From Streptomyces sp. NBC_00102 (GTDB lineage Bacteria > Actinomycetota > Actinomycetes > Streptomycetales > Streptomycetaceae): a stretch of 64,000 bases of DNA. This document shows positions 1 through 8,452 of this stretch, piece by piece. A model generated the notes under the pieces. It was not told the DNA's origin, searched no databases, and saw only the letters and a program-made list of their open reading frames with translations. The translations under genes and the position numbers were made by a program. Numbering within the stretch: position 1 is the stretch's first letter; every line of letters begins with the position of its first letter. Location: contig NZ_JAPEMC010000002.1 in NCBI RefSeq assembly GCF_026343115.1, positions 719,324 to 783,323 on the forward strand, in the 5' to 3' direction.

Positions 1-1
1 G

Positions 2-892
2 CGAGTCGAACGCGCCCGGTACTTCCTCGCCGCGCTGCGCACGGGATCCCTCCGGTCCGCGGCGGCGGCCTGCGGTGTCAGCCAGCCCACGATCGGGCAG
101 CAACTCACGGTGCTGGAAGAGGAGTTGGATGTCGTCCTGCTGACCCGGAGTCCGGGTGGCGTGCGGGCGACACCGGCCGGCGAGGCGCTGGTCGGCCCGT
201 TCACCCGCCTCGTGGCGGCCGAGGACGCGGTGCGGGAGGCCGCGCTGGCCTCCAACGGGACGTACCAGGGACGGGTTTCCATCGGCGGCGGCTCGGTCAC
301 CGTCGAGACGATCGTCGCCCCGGTCGTCGGGAGGCTGCTCGCGGACCACCCCGGCCTGCGGTTCTCCGTGCGCGAGGGCCCCTCGGGCGACATCGAGAGC
401 GCGGTGCTCAACGGCGACCTCGACCTCGGCGTGGTCACCACGCCCGACGAACCCGCGCCCAGCGGTCTCGTCCGCCGACGGCTCATGACGACACTGCTCG
501 GCGTGCACACCCGGCCGGACCATCCCCTCGCCGGACGCACCGAGGTCACCTGGGCCGATCTGGAGCCCTGGCCGATCGTCACCATGAGACCGGGCACCGT
601 GCTGCACCAGCGCCTGCGCAAGCACCTTCCCCAGGGTCAGGTGATGGTCGAGGCGATGTCGGCGCGCACCGTGCAGACCATGGTCTCCCGAGGCGCCGGG
701 ATCGGGCTCCTCGCCCGCTTCGACACCCGCCGCCCGGAGGGCGACCTGTCGTGGCTCCCGCTCGCGGACACCGAGCCCGTCGAAGTCAGCCTGGTGCAGC
801 GCGCCGACAGCCAGCCGTCCCGGTCCTCCATCGTCGTACGGCGGCTCATCACCGCCCGCGCAGACGAGCTGTCGGGCGCGGATACGGTCTGA
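2..892 (+). CDS. LysR-family transcriptional regulator (5' end outside window)
   Basis: Reading frame 2 is open from the first base of the window, so the start codon lies upstream and the protein is partial. The first about 40 residues form a LysR-type winged helix-turn-helix (ALRTGSLRSAAAACGVSQPT, followed by GQQLTVLEEELDVVLLTRSP). A GTG at 110 would give an open frame too but would delete most of the HTH, so it is not the true start. The rest is the periplasmic-binding-protein-like effector domain, with a GRVSIGGGS strand opening it. LysR proteins normally regulate a neighbouring or divergent gene; that partner is probably outside the window to the left. The effector cannot be predicted. 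Class call is firm; target unknown. Confidence 0.9.
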   Translation, partial: RVERARYFLAALRTGSLRSAAAACGVSQPTIGQQLTVLEEELDVVLLTRSPGGVRATPAGEALVGPFTRLVAAEDAVREAALASNGTYQGRVSIGGGSVTVETIVAPVVGRLLADHPGLRFSVREGPSGDIESAVLNGDLDLGVVTTPDEPAPSGLVRRRLMTTLLGVHTRPDHPLAGRTEVTWADLEPWPIVTMRPGTVLHQRLRKHLPQGQVMVEAMSARTVQTMVSRGAGIGLLARFDTRRPEGDLSWLPLADTEPVEVSLVQRADSQPSRSSIVVRRLITARADELSGADTV

Positions 893-942
893 CCGGACCG
901 GACCGGACCGGACGCGACCCGGCCCGGCCCGACGGCTCGCCG

Positions 943-980
943 GACCGGCCGGGGCGGGCCGCGCACGGCCCCGGCCGGTC
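943..980. terminator. Hairpin between convergent genes
   Basis: Perfect 13-bp inverted repeat (943-955 and 968-980) with a 12-nt loop, between the stop codons of the LysR gene and the convergent GDPD gene. There is no T-tract, as is common in Streptomyces. Probably a bidirectional terminator. Just before it lies a short run of CCGGA pentamers (about 893-912). Confidence 0.6.
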
Positions 981-986
981 GACGCG

Positions 987-2462
987 TCAGGGCCGGACCG
1001 GTGAGAGCTGGAGGTAGTCGAGGTTCCAGTTCTGGTAGGTGTCGGCGGGGAGGCTGATGCGCAGCACGTGGTGACCGGCGGTGAGCCGCTGCTCCACCCC
1101 GCTCGGCTGGAGTACCTCCTTGTTGTGGCTGGTGGTGTTGCGTACGGCCACCCGCGCGCTCTGGGCACCTCCGTCGAAGGAGACGGTGTACGTACCCGCC
1201 GGGGAGTACGGCGAGGACGCCCGGGCGGCCAGCGTGTACGTCCCGGTGCGCGCGACGTCCACGTCGTAGGTCAGCCACTCACCGCCGCGCATCCAGCTCA
1301 CCCGGACATTGCCGTCGGCGTCGCTGATGTCGACACCCTCACCGGGGCGCATGCCCAGTCCGCCCGCGTTCACGGTGTCGTTGTCGTGGTAGCCCGTACC
1401 CTCACCGGGCAGGAACTCCTCGGCCTGGACGCGTACGGCTCCGTGCGGCAGCGGGTCGCCCTCCCCGGTACGCAGCCAGGACTCGACCTTCTCCACGTCG
1501 TCCGTCTGGAAGACCGAGGTGTGGAAGCCGCGCACCAGCGCCTCCCACCCCCGCAGTGGGTCGGTCAGCGAAGCCTCGTCGGTCATGTGGTCGGACAGGC
1601 CGTTCCACATGGTGTTGCTCCAGACCCTGCTGTGCCGGGCGAGGGTGTCGAGGAACGGCCTGCGGGCGACGGCGTCCTGGGTACTGTCGAAGTTGACCTC
1701 GTACGCCACCGGCTGGTCGTCGCCGAACCCGTCCACGTCGCCGATGTTCGCGTCCGTGATCATGTGCATGTAGACGGCGTCGGGGTGGGTCGCGCGGAAG
1801 CTCTGGACCTCCGCGACCGGGGCGTCGCTCTTGAAGAGACCGTTGCGGACCGTGCCCGTGCGGGTGAGGACGTCCCAGACCGCCTCCCGGCTCGACCAGC
1901 CCTTGTCCAGGTTGATCAGACCCTGGTTCCTGGCGAGCTTCATCGCCTCCTCCAGCGTCGGCACCCGCTCGTCGGTCACGGCGGCCTGGGCGCCTCCCAG
2001 CCCTTCTTTGAGGCGGAGTTGCTCGATTTGAGCCAGCGTCAGATCCGCAACCGCCCCGACCCCGTCCGTGGTGCGGTCGACGGTGGTGTCGTGCATCAGA
2101 ACGGGAACGCCGTCCTTGGTCAACTGGATGTCTGTCTCGACGAGTTCGGCACCGCGGTCGAACGCCGCTCGGAAGGCGGGCAGCGAGTTCTCGGGAGCGT
2201 CGCGCCACTGGCCCCGGTGCGCCGCGGTGAGGATCTTCGCGTCGGGACCGTGGTCCAGCAGATCGCGGTACGCGCGCTCGGCCGCGTCGCCGCCCGACCT
2301 GCCCGGGCCCCCGAAGGCGAACACCGGGGAACCGGTGCCCCAATCGGCATCCGGCCCGGCTCCTTGACCCGGCAGCCGGTCGGCCGCGAGCGCGGCACCG
2401 GTCGCGACCAGCACGAGGGAAACGGCGATGCCGGCGGAACGGCTCACAAGTGATCTCTTCAT
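987..2462 (-). CDS. Secreted glycerophosphodiester phosphodiesterase with C-terminal CBM6-like domain
   Basis: About 491 residues. An N-terminal signal peptide (MKRSLVSRS, then a hydrophobic stretch ending near ALA at residue 26) sends the protein out of the cell. The GDPD TIM-barrel begins at residue 80 with AHRGQ, followed by ENS, ETDIQLTKDGVPVLMHD and TTVDRTTDG; His82, Arg83, Glu109, Asp111 and His124 match the catalytic and metal-binding pattern of the family, which hydrolyses glycerophosphodiesters to glycerol-3-phosphate and an alcohol. From about residue 360 a CBM6-type beta-sandwich follows (VRVQAEEF, GGEWLTYDVDV, GTYTLAARASS), suggesting binding to a polysaccharide or wall polymer. 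The open frame extends far upstream, but the ATG at 2462 is followed directly by the signal peptide. Monocistronic. Substrate (lipid head group, wall teichoic acid or other) is not determinable. Confidence 0.9.
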   Translation of the reverse strand: MKRSLVSRSAGIAVSLVLVATGAALAADRLPGQGAGPDADWGTGSPVFAFGGPGRSGGDAAERAYRDLLDHGPDAKILTAAHRGQWRDAPENSLPAFRAAFDRGAELVETDIQLTKDGVPVLMHDTTVDRTTDGVGAVADLTLAQIEQLRLKEGLGGAQAAVTDERVPTLEEAMKLARNQGLINLDKGWSSREAVWDVLTRTGTVRNGLFKSDAPVAEVQSFRATHPDAVYMHMITDANIGDVDGFGDDQPVAYEVNFDSTQDAVARRPFLDTLARHSRVWSNTMWNGLSDHMTDEASLTDPLRGWEALVRGFHTSVFQTDDVEKVESWLRTGEGDPLPHGAVRVQAEEFLPGEGTGYHDNDTVNAGGLGMRPGEGVDISDADGNVRVSWMRGGEWLTYDVDVARTGTYTLAARASSPYSPAGTYTVSFDGGAQSARVAVRNTTSHNKEVLQPSGVEQRLTAGHHVLRISLPADTYQNWNLDYLQLSPVRP

Positions 2463-2712
2463 GACGGGGACAGTAGGAAGGCCGCGAACAGAACCGGCGG
2501 ACACGGGCTGACCCGTCGGTGTCCGGACGCTGAACGGTCCGCGAAGCCGGCCCGGTCGCGGCGGAAGTACGGCCTGGGGTTCTTCACGGTGTGGCCCCCA
2601 GCCGTCTGCCTGCCGCTGACGTGCGGCGGGGAGGAACCGGGCCAACGCCTCCTGGAGAGAGAGCGCATGCGACAATGGATGGTCAACCACTAGGCGATCA
2701 GGGGTATGCGGC

Positions 2713-4194
2713 GTGCCGGAAGCGACTTCTGCCCCGACTCCCGTCCACCTCGGTGCGGTGCTGGACGGTCTGGCGAAGAATCCCGCGCTGCCGCCCGAAA
2801 CCTTCCACCGGCTCTTCGCCCGCACCGGGGGACACGGAGAGATCGCCAAGCGCCCGGACCTGACCGACGACATGACCGACACGATCATCGCCGCGGACGA
2901 CTTCTGGCACACCCACGCGCTGGCTCTCAACAGGACTCTCCCGCACCGGTATCGGCTGGTGCTCGCCGGACATCCGGACTCCGGAATCCGTACCGCCCTG
3001 GCAATCGCCGCGACGGACGCACCGCGAGAACTGTTCGAGCGGCTGCTCACCGACCCCGACCCCCGGGTGCGCGTACACCTGGCGCAGAACGACGACGTAC
3101 CCCGGGACCTTCGTGCCCGGCAGGCGTCCGACCCGGAGCCCGAGGTCCGGGCCACGCTCGCCCAGTGGTGGCCCGAGGCCCCCGAACCGGTGCGCCGCCT
3201 CCTCCTGACCGACCCCGACGACTCGGTACGCGCGGCGGCCTGTTCGACCTACTACCGGCGGCTTCCGCACCCCGTCCCGCCCGCCGATCTGGTCCCTGGC
3301 CTGCTGGCCGACCCGGTCACGCGCGCCGGAGCGGTACGCCACGGCGTGCTGGACGCCGAGACCGCCTCCAGGCTCGCCGGCGACCCGGACGAGAACGTAC
3401 GCAAGGAACTCGCGGCACATCCTCAACTCCCCTCTCCTGTGAGGGGCATGCTCGCCGAGGACCCCAGCTCACTCGTCCGGGTCCGCGTCTTCGCCCGCCA
3501 GGACACGCCACAGCCGGACCGAGCCGCGATCCACGCGCGGATCACGGCCGACGACCACGGGGTCGAGCGGCTCTTCGACCACGACCAGGACCTGGACGAC
3601 GACGCGCTGGACCGGGAGATCACGGACCACCTGGCCCGGGCGGAACTCCGCTCGCTGCGGCTCCCGTGGGTGAAGGCCGACCCCCTGCCGTACGTCGACT
3701 CGCCCTACGCCTGCTTCCGTGCTTCGGCCGCGATGTCCGACCGCCTTCCGGAGGAGGCCGTGACCCGGCTGCTCCACGACGAGGAGAGCGACGTCCGTAC
3801 GACGATGGCTCTGCATGCCCGTGACCGGATCGACCCCGAGACCGCCGAACGCATCGACCGGAGCCACCGACCGGCCAAGAGGATGGCATGGCGTCCGGCG
3901 GACGACTTCCCTCTCCCGGCAGCCGTTCTGCGTCGGCTGGCCACCGACCCCGACCCGCGCATGCGGCAACTGGCCACGCGCGACCCCGAGCTCCCGGTGG
4001 AACTGCTCCGCGCTCTCGCGGCCGACTCCGATCCGGCGGTGCGCCGAACGGTCGCCTCCCACAGCGGGGTTCCGCTTCCCGAACTGATACGGCTGCTGGC
4101 CGATCCGTCGGAACGCGTCGCGACCGCGGCGGCCGGCAACCCCGTCCTGCCGCCCGGGGAGATGCACCGGCTCCTCACTCTCGCCGGCCTCTGA
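2713..4194 (+). CDS. Leucine-rich-repeat-variant (LRV/HEAT-like) repeat protein
   Basis: 493 residues, almost all made of helical repeats of about 23-25 residues carrying DPDPRVR, DPEPEVR, DPDDSVR, DPDENVR, DPDPRMR and DSDPAVR at the turn, typical of the LRV/HEAT-like superhelical scaffold. There is no signal peptide or membrane segment, so a cytoplasmic binding scaffold is likely. GTG start at 2713. Such proteins are common in Streptomyces and usually have no assigned function. It stands alone between leftward genes, so context says nothing about partners. Confidence 0.8.
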   Translation: MPEATSAPTPVHLGAVLDGLAKNPALPPETFHRLFARTGGHGEIAKRPDLTDDMTDTIIAADDFWHTHALALNRTLPHRYRLVLAGHPDSGIRTALAIAATDAPRELFERLLTDPDPRVRVHLAQNDDVPRDLRARQASDPEPEVRATLAQWWPEAPEPVRRLLLTDPDDSVRAAACSTYYRRLPHPVPPADLVPGLLADPVTRAGAVRHGVLDAETASRLAGDPDENVRKELAAHPQLPSPVRGMLAEDPSSLVRVRVFARQDTPQPDRAAIHARITADDHGVERLFDHDQDLDDDALDREITDHLARAELRSLRLPWVKADPLPYVDSPYACFRASAAMSDRLPEEAVTRLLHDEESDVRTTMALHARDRIDPETAERIDRSHRPAKRMAWRPADDFPLPAAVLRRLATDPDPRMRQLATRDPELPVELLRALAADSDPAVRRTVASHSGVPLPELIRLLADPSERVATAAAGNPVLPPGEMHRLLTLAGL

Positions 4195-4258
4195 GACCGG
4201 CTTCCGGGGGCCGGCCTTCTGCCTGGGCAGCCTGCCACGGCGCGTCGCGGCAGAGCCC

Positions 4259-5008
4259 TCAGCCGCCCGCCACCGCGGTCGTCGTGAAGCGGTCGCCGCA
4301 GACGAGGGGATCGGTGGTCCGCAGGGTGAGCGCCCGGGTGGAGCCCGGCGGGTACACCTTGAGGTAATCGGGCCGGCCCCAGCACGAGGAGTCGGAGACG
4401 CCCCGGTTGTTGGTGTGCAGGGTGACCCCGGCCGTTTTTCCGGGGCCGAGTGCCGTACTCGTACCGGCCGATCCCTCGTGCGTGGCCGGGACGCCGACGG
4501 CACTGCCGTCGCGCCGGATCAGCGAGACGCCGGGGTAACCCTTCAGCGCACACGCCTCCTCGGACGTGTTCGTGAACGTGAGCCGGTAGTAGACCTGGCC
4601 CGCTCCGGCGTCGGCGGGGGACAGGCTCATCGTCAGCGTTTCTGCGGCACATCGCCGCACGGCGCTCGCCCCACCTGCTCCGGAGGCCGCGGAAGGCCCG
4701 GCGGGCTCGGACGGTCCGGAAGGAGCGCGGCCGGTGGCCGACGCCGAGGGGCTGCCCGCCGTCGGCTCGCCGGACGTGCCGGGCGCCGGGGGCGTTGTCC
4801 CGCCCGCCACGGAGCTGCTCGCGCCGGCCGGTTCGGTCGACGTGGAGCCGCTGCCACCGCAACCGGCCGCGGCGAGCGCGATCGAGGCGGCCAGGACCGG
4901 GACGGCGCCGAACCGGCGGAACCCACCGGAGCGCGGCGCACGCGCGCGTGGCCCCGGGACGGAGGAGCGGAGGACGGACGGTGTGGTGGTACGCGGATGA
5001 GAGTCCAT
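4259..5008 (-). CDS. DUF4232 lipoprotein
   Basis: 249 residues from the ATG at 5008. A basic, Pro-rich leader precedes a hydrophobic segment ending in a lipobox (SIALAAAGC), so the protein should be lipidated and held outside the membrane. A Ser/Gly/Pro-rich linker of about 65 residues leads to a DUF4232 domain: AAETLTMSLSPADAGAG, YYRLTFTNTS, ACALKGYPGVSLI, and conserved Cys residues including SCWG and VCGD. The family is an actinobacterial beta-sandwich with no known activity. The leader before the hydrophobic region is long (about 35 residues), so a start further downstream is possible. Confidence 0.8.
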   Translation of the reverse strand: MDSHPRTTTPSVLRSSVPGPRARAPRSGGFRRFGAVPVLAASIALAAAGCGGSGSTSTEPAGASSSVAGGTTPPAPGTSGEPTAGSPSASATGRAPSGPSEPAGPSAASGAGGASAVRRCAAETLTMSLSPADAGAGQVYYRLTFTNTSEEACALKGYPGVSLIRRDGSAVGVPATHEGSAGTSTALGPGKTAGVTLHTNNRGVSDSSCWGRPDYLKVYPPGSTRALTLRTTDPLVCGDRFTTTAVAGG

Positions 5009-5247
5009 GTCTCTCGCCTGCTCGGTTCCGCGCGCTCCGAACCTTCCGGTCGTGGAACAGGACCGATATGGCTACCGGACCGGGACGTACCCGCGAAGCA
5101 AACCTACGGATCCGGCACTGTACGGCTCCGAATCGCGCGCGGCCCCGCAGCGCGACCGCTCCGAATCGCGGAGCGCCGGCGGTGCTGGGACCATGGAGCG
5201 GTCGGAACAGCAGCCTCCCGACGATCCCGATTCAGCTGGAGGTGGCC

Positions 5248-5325
5248 ATGTCATCGAAGCGTCGGCGGAAGAAGAAGGCTCGCCGCAAGCATCCGGCGAA
5301 CCACGGCAAGAAGCCTCAGACCTGA
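5248..5325 (+). CDS. Small basic ribosomal protein of the bL37 type (25 aa)
   Basis: A 25-residue frame with a strong ribosome binding site (GGAGGT, 5 nt before the ATG) that encodes MSSKRRRKKKARRK followed by HPANHGKKPQT. Length, Lys/Arg run and the C-terminal N-H-G-K/R-x-P signature match the actinobacterial small large-subunit protein bL37 (mycobacterial form: basic stretch then ANHGKRPN). It would sit in the 50S subunit near rRNA. It does not overlap other genes and lies on the strand opposite its neighbours. The call rests on recalled family sequence, not a search. Confidence 0.75.
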   Translation: MSSKRRRKKKARRKHPANHGKKPQT

Positions 5326-5508
5326 CGAGCGGCGAATGCCCGACGAGTCGTTCCTTGTCTTCCTCGTCTTCCTTGTTTTTTCTTCTCCCGCGCGCACCGC
5401 CCACGGCGTTCCCGCGCGCAACGAGGTGGCGAGGTGACGAGGTGACGACCTGCCGGCTCGAGTCCCCGCGCCCGCGCGGCTCATGACTCGCCCGGCCTGC
5501 CAAGACCC

Positions 5509-5546
5509 GGCTCCGGCCCCGTCACTCCGGTGACGGGGCCGGAGCC
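5509..5546. terminator. Strong hairpin at the end of the MFS gene
   Basis: Perfect 17-bp inverted repeat (5509-5525 and 5530-5546) with a 4-nt TCCG loop. The stop codon of the leftward MFS gene (5522-5524) lies inside one arm. Probably terminates the MFS transcript and perhaps also the rightward bL37 transcript. Confidence 0.75.
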
Positions 5547-6766
5547 GTGACCGGCCCGCCACGCGGGTCCTTCACGGTCCGCTCGCCACGGGCGAGCAGC
5601 AGCCGTGCCGCCGTGGCCAGCGACAGGACTGCTGCCACCAGGAGTTGCACCCGGTGGTCGAAGACGGTGACGAGAACCGTGCCCAGCAGCAGCGCGCATC
5701 CGGTGGGGCCGAAGACCAGCGTTCCGGCGGTCGCCGCGACCCTGCCGAGCAGCTCGCCCGGAGTCTCCCTCTGGACCGAGGTCATGGCGCTGATGAGGGG
5801 CCACGGCAGACCGAGGCCGACCAGCAGGCCCCCGGCCAGCACCAGCGGAAGGAATCCGGTCGCCCGTGCCAGCACGCCCGCGGCGAAGAGGGCGAGACCG
5901 AGGGCGGACACCGTACGCGCGGACATCCGGCGGAGCAGCGCGCCCGCGGCCAGTCCACCCGAGGCCGATCCCACCCCCTGCACCGTGGCGAGAACACCGA
6001 TGAACGCGGCGGGCCGGTGCAGGCCCTCGTCGACGAGGGCGTAGTTGGCCGCGCTGCTCAGCCCGGATGCCGCCATGGCGCAGCCACCCGCGGCCACCAG
6101 GGGGCGCAGCGTGGAGTGGTCCCACAGGTGCCGTACGCCGTCGGCGGTCTCCCGGGCCCAGTTCGTACGTGCCGCTCTCGCGGGTACCGGCTCCCGTACC
6201 CGGATCAGGCTGAACGCGACGGCGGCCAGCAGGAAGGTGAGCGCGTCCAGGACGGCGGCGGCCGGACCTCCCAGCAGGACGAACAGGCCGGCGCCCGCCA
6301 GGGGACCGACGAGACCGGTGCTCTCGACCACGGTTCTGACCAGTCCGTTGAAGTCGCCCCGTGACTCTTCCGGTATCGCCGAGGTGATCAGGGCGGCCTC
6401 CGCGGCGTCCATCAGCACACTGCCCGCACCCACCAGGGTCAGGACCGCGAACAGTACCCAGACGTCCGTGGAGGAGCGTACGGCGAGCGGGGCGGTCATC
6501 ACGGCGGCCAGCCCGAGGCTGGTGGCGATCAGGAGGGGGCGCCGCCGCACCCGGTCGGCAAGGGTGCCGATGAACGGGCCTGCCATCGCCGGAGCCCACG
6601 CGCAGAAAGTGACGAGGGCCGCGAGAGCGTTCGAGCCGGTGAGCTCCTTCACCCAGACTCCGGCGGCCAATGACATGGCGGAGTCCCCGAACCCGGAGAC
6701 GAGTACCCCCGCCAGATAGATCCGGGCGTTGCGGTGTTTCAGCACCCCGGCAGGACCCCAGGCCAT
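5522..6766 (-). CDS. Major facilitator superfamily exporter
   Basis: 414 residues with about 12 hydrophobic helices. The N-terminus (NARIYLAGVLVSGFGDSAMS) and the loop after helix 2 (GTLADRVRRRPLL, the GxLaDrxxrR motif) are typical of drug-efflux MFS proteins of the DHA/EntS kind. The gene is divergent from an ArsR-family regulator with a long perfect palindrome between them, which suggests substrate-induced export controlled by that regulator. The substrate is unknown. ATG at 6766 begins MAWGPAGVLKHRNARIYL, the usual start for this group. Confidence 0.88.
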   Translation of the reverse strand: MAWGPAGVLKHRNARIYLAGVLVSGFGDSAMSLAAGVWVKELTGSNALAALVTFCAWAPAMAGPFIGTLADRVRRRPLLIATSLGLAAVMTAPLAVRSSTDVWVLFAVLTLVGAGSVLMDAAEAALITSAIPEESRGDFNGLVRTVVESTGLVGPLAGAGLFVLLGGPAAAVLDALTFLLAAVAFSLIRVREPVPARAARTNWARETADGVRHLWDHSTLRPLVAAGGCAMAASGLSSAANYALVDEGLHRPAAFIGVLATVQGVGSASGGLAAGALLRRMSARTVSALGLALFAAGVLARATGFLPLVLAGGLLVGLGLPWPLISAMTSVQRETPGELLGRVAATAGTLVFGPTGCALLLGTVLVTVFDHRVQLLVAAVLSLATAARLLLARGERTVKDPRGGPVTAPAPSPE

Positions 6767-6798
6767 GACCGCCCCCCTCGACGTTCCCGTGGCAGGTC

Positions 6799-6840
6799 TG
6801 GCACCCTACCCCCAAGCATTTGCTTGGGGGTAGGGTGCCA
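6799..6840. promoter_or_regulatory. 42-bp perfect palindrome, candidate ArsR operator
   Basis: Two perfectly complementary 20-nt arms (6799-6818 and 6821-6840) flank a central TT. The site lies between the divergent MFS and ArsR start codons, 33 nt from the MFS start and about 28 nt from the ArsR start. ArsR/SmtB proteins classically bind inverted repeats of the 12-2-12 form, which this contains. It most likely lets the ArsR-type protein repress both promoters. It could instead form a stable hairpin in RNA, but its position between two divergent starts favours an operator. Confidence 0.75.
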
Positions 6841-6868
6841 GAGTGCGGGGGTGCGCTTTACTGGCCGC

Positions 6869-7390
6869 GTGACCGCCACCGACCCCGTCCTGAAGGCACT
6901 CGCCCACCCGCTGAGACTGCGCATGCTGTCGCTCCTGTGGCCAGGGCCGATGTCCGCCGCCGAACTCAGCCGTGAACTGGGCATCTCCCACGCACTGGCC
7001 AGTCAGCACCTGCGCAGGCTGGACGCCGTCCACCTCGTCGAACTGGCCGAGGAGCGAGAGCGGCGCGGAGGCAGGGAGCGGCGCTACCGCACTGTCCACG
7101 GAGCGCCGTTGTCCGAGCAGCGCGAGGGTGCGCCGGTGCTCGCCGAGGCCTTGGCGTACACGCTGCGAGAGCGCTCCGCCCGACGTGACCCGGCCGAGGA
7201 AGGGGTCACCGTCGACGGGGAGCTCTGGGTGGACCCGTCGGCGTGGGCGGAGGCCCAGGGGCAACTGGCTCACGTCGCCCGAAAGTTGCACGATGTCGCC
7301 CGCCCCGTGCGGACACCTGGCACGGTGCCGGTGAGCGTCACGCTGATGGCCTTCCGTATGGAGCGCACAGCCCCGGCCGACCCGAAGTGA
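6869..7390 (+). CDS. ArsR-family winged-helix regulator
   Basis: About 173 residues from the GTG at 6869 (an in-frame GTG at 6851 would add six residues). The N-terminus (TATDPVLKALAHPLRLRML) is the classic ArsR opening, followed by the HTH (SAAELSRELGISHALASQHL, RRLDAVHLVEL) and a beta-wing rich in Glu/Arg (EERERRGGRERRYRTV). There is no CxC metal motif in the recognition helix, so a metal sensor of the ArsR/SmtB type is unlikely; many Streptomyces members of this kind regulate MFS exporters and respond to organic ligands. Divergent from the MFS gene over a perfect palindrome. Confidence 0.88.
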   Translation: MTATDPVLKALAHPLRLRMLSLLWPGPMSAAELSRELGISHALASQHLRRLDAVHLVELAEERERRGGRERRYRTVHGAPLSEQREGAPVLAEALAYTLRERSARRDPAEEGVTVDGELWVDPSAWAEAQGQLAHVARKLHDVARPVRTPGTVPVSVTLMAFRMERTAPADPK

Positions 7391-7483
7391 GGGCTTCCCC
7401 GTCCACCGCGTCGCGGTACGGGGCCGCCACGGGGCGAAGGTGCGGGGCCGCTGCCTGGCGGTAGTCCTGCGCTCGTGGGTGAC

Positions 7484-8452
7484 TCAGCCCACCAGCCGCA
7501 ACGCTGTCGGGGAGACGCCGAGCCGCACCGACTGGCCCCAGGTCAGTTCCAGAGCGTCGGACTCCATTCCGTCGCCGAACACCACCATCCGGTCCGACTC
7601 CACGGTCAGCCGGAGTCCCTGGCCCCGCCCCAGCTCGCCTGCGACCAGCGAGGTCCCCGTCACGGGCGAGGGCCAGGCCTCCCGTACGAACCAGAGCAGC
7701 CGGGGGTCCGAGGGCGCGGGCAGCCGCAGGGCGCTGCCGCGCTCCTGCCAGAGGGAGCGGAGCCAGCCCGTGGCGCCCGTACCGGTGCCGACCAGCACGC
7801 CCGAGGAGGCCTGCGCCTCGCCGAACCCGGAGGCGGTACCGGAGGCGGTACCGGAGCCGGCGCGGGCGGTGCCCCCGCGTCCGGCGCCCTCGGCTCCCGC
7901 GTCCGGACCGATCCGGTAGCGGGCGGTCTGGTGGCCCGGGGGGCCGAGGTAGATCTCGTTGAGGGCGACCAGCCGCTCCCCGTCGTCCGCGACCGCCTCC
8001 ACCATCGTCAGCTCCTGCGCCCGGCCGCCGGCCCCGGTGGCGGTCGCCGCGCGGAGCAGCGCCCCGGCGTCCCGGACCCGGTGGCGGACGAGGACGCCGG
8101 GATTGCGCCCCGGATCGGTGTCGATGCCGATCACCGGCTGACCCGCGAGGTACTTCGCCGCGTTGGCGACCAGCCCGTCCTGCCCGACCACGATCACCAC
8201 GTCCTCCGGCGCGAAGAGGAAGCGGTCCAGATCGGCGCGTTCCACCCGGGAACGCCGCCAGGTGAGCGGCACCGCGGACGCCACGTCGGCCAGCGCCCGC
8301 AGCGCCCGGTGATGCCGGTCCGCCACCTCGTCCAGGGAGCGCCCGCGGGTGGAGAGGAAGAAGGCCGCCTGGCCGTGCGTACCGTGCCGGGCGAGCAACT
8401 CCTCGTACTCCGTGGTCCGGTGCACGAGGACCGCGCGGGGGGCGAGGCTCAC
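7484..8452 (-). CDS. NAD kinase-like (ATP-NAD kinase fold) protein
   Basis: 322 residues. The segment DVVIVVGQDGLVANAAKYL followed by QPVIGIDTDPGRNPGVLV matches the nucleotide-binding region of ATP-NAD kinases, and NEIYLG plus the Gly-rich VLVGTGTGATGWLRSL corresponds to the later NE/D and GSTA-type motifs. The hallmark GGDGT reads GQDGL here, so activity and substrate may differ from true NAD kinase. The GTG start overlaps the stop of the SPFH gene (8449-8452), so the two are translationally coupled and probably act together. Residues about 210-225 contain a Gly/Ala/Ser-rich low-complexity run. Confidence 0.75.
   Translation of the reverse strand: MSLAPRAVLVHRTTEYEELLARHGTHGQAAFFLSTRGRSLDEVADRHHRALRALADVASAVPLTWRRSRVERADLDRFLFAPEDVVIVVGQDGLVANAAKYLAGQPVIGIDTDPGRNPGVLVRHRVRDAGALLRAATATGAGGRAQELTMVEAVADDGERLVALNEIYLGPPGHQTARYRIGPDAGAEGAGRGGTARAGSGTASGTASGFGEAQASSGVLVGTGTGATGWLRSLWQERGSALRLPAPSDPRLLWFVREAWPSPVTGTSLVAGELGRGQGLRLTVESDRMVVFGDGMESDALELTWGQSVRLGVSPTALRLVG

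Noticed and set aside
893..912. Run of CCGGA pentamers after the LysR gene
   Set aside because: Only about four units in a GC-rich region next to a terminator; too short to treat as a functional repeat.
987..3155. Long minus-strand frame that extends the GDPD gene by about 230 codons upstream
   Set aside because: The signal peptide starts at the ATG at 2462; upstream residues are Arg/Ser-rich and antisense to the LRV gene.
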